Assembly: GCA_905182985.1 (NCBI GenBank) | Contig: CAJJDN010000134.1 | Span: 138,749-202,748, forward strand | DNA: 64,000 bases | Direction of reading: 5' to 3' | Origin: Paramecium sonneborni | Taxonomy: Eukaryota; Ciliophora; Oligohymenophorea; Peniculida; Parameciidae | Shown here: positions 62,039 through 64,000 of the stretch, one piece after another | Layout of the letters: every line of letters starts with the position of its first letter | How positions within the stretch are numbered: position 1 is the first letter of the stretch | Notes under the pieces: model-generated | Database searches by the model: none | Told to the model about the DNA's origin: nothing | Seen by the model: the letters and a program-made list of their open reading frames with translations, nothing else | Translations under genes and position numbers: made by a program

Positions 62039-62809
62039 TCATATGAATTCATTTGATTCTTTTATTTATTTTCTTTTTGCTTCTATTTATTCTTCCTTTT
62101 ACTGTTTGAATTAATTTGCAATACTGTTAACTGCAAGTTTCCTATTCTTATAGATATTGAATTGTTTCTGAGATAATCTTCGTTTAACTGAGGAATCTCT
62201 AATTTTGAAGTCAAAGTCAATTTCAAATTTGGTTTAGGTCTAAGATGCTTAAACAGTAGATCCAAGATAGATCTTACTTTTTTTCCTTTCAGAGATCTTG
62301 ATATCTTTTGATGATGAATTGTTTTTGAGAAATGATAATTATTTAGTTTCATCTAAAAGTGGTTGACTTATATTTCTTTTAAGTGAAGGTTTATTAAAAC
62401 GATTTGTTTTAGATCCAGTATTAGATTCTTCAATTGAAGAGTTGATGATCTGTAAACTTTAATTAGGTTAGATGACAGATAATTAAGATGGATCTAGTAT
62501 TAATTATAATATAATACTAGGTTGATGTTATCTTCTCATAGGTAAAAGTGGATTTCTTGGTAATACTTGTTTTAGTATTTTATGACACATATCATCATCC
62601 AATTCAAATTTGTACTTCACATTCCTGATCTGCTATTTTTTTTATTTTGGTTCATTGATATCAGGGATCTTGTAATATCGAGATGAAGTTGAAGCTAAGA
62701 AGTTCTTGGCTTTCCATTAACTTAGAGTTATCATTTCATTATTTTGCCTTTGTTGTACACATGGAACATGATGCACAGAATTGATTTGATCAATAATATT
62801 TTAATTCAT
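62039..62809 (-). CDS. Basic hypothetical protein, 256 residues
   Basis: An intronless code-6 frame from ATG 62809-62807 to TGA 62041-62039. Lys/Ser/Gln-rich with RNVKYKFELDDDMCHKILKQ, a Pro-rich piece (VLPRNPLLPMRRQHQP) and a highly charged end (KQQKEEQIEAKRKQIKE). No domain is recognised. A second in-frame ATG 25 codons on (62734) could be the start. If the first is used, its start codon overlaps that of the divergent neighbour. A standard-code minus frame at 62083-62352 is a shadow. Confidence 0.58.
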
Positions 62810-64000
62810 GATACTCAAAATCATTATGGCCATTGTTGTTCCTATTTCAATCGTGTTGCTTTTGAGTCTTGTCATGAATAGTTTATTTCTCCTCATACAA
62901 TTACCAAATTCACTTGATTAAGGCCAATCTTTAACTAGATCCATTTTTAATGAAACTGTGTCCATCGAATATAGCTATAATAAAATTTTGTCAAAACTAA
63001 TGATCCCAGCTATCAAAGATCTTTTTATTGCTTAAGAATTACTCTAATAGAACTTTCATTAATTTTCAGATCAACCTTTTCAATTCTATCAAATTAATTC
63101 CACCCTTAATGATCCTGAAGTCTATGAGCTTATTTAACATTTGATGTAATTTAACTCCTTAATCAAAAATAACATTTCCATACTTTGTGAAAATGGTCTT
63201 TTAGCTCTATATGGAAATCAAAACATTTCTGACTATAAAACTTTTTGGCAATTTTAAGTTAAAAATTGTCGCTCCAAATTTAACTGTATTGTACTTGATG
63301 CATACTCATAAAAATGGATTAAACCAGAATTCTTACCAAATGGCATGAAATTTACCTTACTTGTAACAATAATGGGAAAACATAAGTGTAGCATTAGTGA
63401 AATGTAAAATCTAGAGATGTTTGTTTCTTTGACTAAATCATGGGATCCTAAAAATATCTACAGAGGATTGCTACTAGATTAAGTAAATTATAATCTAATA
63501 ATTAGTATCTATATTAAGTAAATACTGGTGATGCTCTTGAAATCGGAAATCTAAGTGTTTTAAGTCGAACATATCTTAATTAAACAGAACAATGGATAGA
63601 AAATTTATATGAATCTTTAAATGATTGTGGTTTTCAATTTAAGACTTTTGAGTATGTTGGAATCAATAAAGAAAAATACATTTGTAGAAGCACTCTTTTT
63701 TTTGTATCAAATCCAATAGCTCATCATTGTGAAATTTTAGATGTAAATGTTAAGAAGAGCTTTTCTATCTTATTCTTAGAAACTTTTACTTTAATGTTTA
63801 GAAATGAAGAAGCTGGATCATTAGAAGAACCTAATAAGATCAATCAATTTATAACAATCTTATTTTTATCTTCTCTAATAATATTTCTTTATACCTGGAG
63901 ACAAGGTGTCAAAGCAAGTCTTTCATTTGTTGTTCCATTGAAAATTATGGCTGCTACAATATTAGAATAATCTGTTTAAGATTTAAGTAAACAAGATTTT
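62808..64000 (+). CDS. Paralogue of the two-TM/vWA-like membrane protein (3' end missing)
   Basis: Open to the right edge, with one intron at 63483-63505. The start at 62808 gives MILKIIMAIVVPISIVLL, matching the M-x-LK start of the gene at 29649; ATG 62826 is the alternative. A signal anchor is followed by about 330 extracellular residues with many Cys, then a second TM (ITILFLSSLIIFLYTW) and VKASLSFVVPLKIM, which aligns with VKVGLSFEVPIKKI at the same place in the paralogue. The intracellular part, including any vWA-like domain, lies beyond the window. Sensor function is inferred from layout only. Confidence 0.65.

Noticed and set aside
62083..62352. Minus-strand frame of 89 residues starting MKLNNYHF
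   Set aside because: Another frame of the 256-residue code-6 gene; the code-6 frame is longer and open throughout.
1..64000. Telomere repeats, rRNA, tRNA or CRISPR arrays
   Set aside because: No CCCCAA/CCCAAA-type runs, rRNA cores, convincing cloverleaf or regularly spaced repeats were seen; a tRNAscan-SE or Infernal run would be the decisive check.

Overview
The window is macronuclear-type ciliate DNA, almost certainly from a Paramecium species. Three things show this. Long reading frames appear only when TAA and TAG are read as glutamine and TGA is the sole stop (genetic code 6). Frames are interrupted by very short introns, almost all 18-32 nt, GTA...TAG/AAG, with about 25 nt the commonest size. 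The DNA is very A+T rich and densely packed, with convergent genes 12-33 bp apart. Every gene below was read with code 6 and intron removal, so standard-code ORFs in this window are mostly shadows. No rRNA, tRNA, CRISPR, transposon or telomere repeat was recognised.

Layout. 1-4.8 kb: 3' part of a large multi-pass membrane protein with a PAS domain (TmcB-like family). 5.0-6.7 kb: decayed gene on the minus strand. 7-10 kb: a PAS-like protein and, 8 bp later, a RAP-domain (probably mitochondrial RNA-binding) protein. 10.5-13.4 kb: cyclic-nucleotide-gated-type cation channel with an unusual pore. 13.4-17.4 kb: a Gln/Asn-rich protein and an AT-hook protein, disrupted by an N gap flanked by a 1,004-bp duplicate. 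17.7-27 kb: ankyrin-AGC kinase, EF-hand protein, CCT-motif protein, three-C2HC zinc-finger protein, a small hypothetical, a p32/MAM33-like mitochondrial protein and a PH-domain protein kinase. 27-29.6 kb: no gene seen, containing a 1,066-bp duplicate around a single N. 29.6-45.4 kb: a two-TM protein with a C-terminal vWA-like domain, a possible zinc-binding protein, coiled-coil and basic proteins, a cyclic-nucleotide-binding protein, a damaged EF-hand gene and a calcium-dependent-kinase-like pseudokinase. 45.5-53 kb: coiled-coil proteins, a possible Ig-fold DNA-binding protein and a SAPS-family phosphatase regulatory subunit carrying a coding minisatellite. 54-59.3 kb: one giant type I surface protein. 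59.7-64 kb: a small gene, two minus-strand proteins and the 5' part of a paralogue of the 29.6-kb vWA-like protein.

The gene content is dominated by signalling: cyclic-nucleotide and Ca2+ sensors, three kinase-fold proteins, PAS sensors and a phosphatase regulator. Cytoskeletal or ciliary coiled coils are also common, as is usual for Paramecium. There is no operon structure; neighbouring genes look functionally independent. The most notable items are the CDPK-like pseudokinase with an acylation motif, the channel without a recognisable GYG filter, divergent genes whose start codons are only about 17-22 bp apart or overlap, and two assembly-type duplications at gaps.
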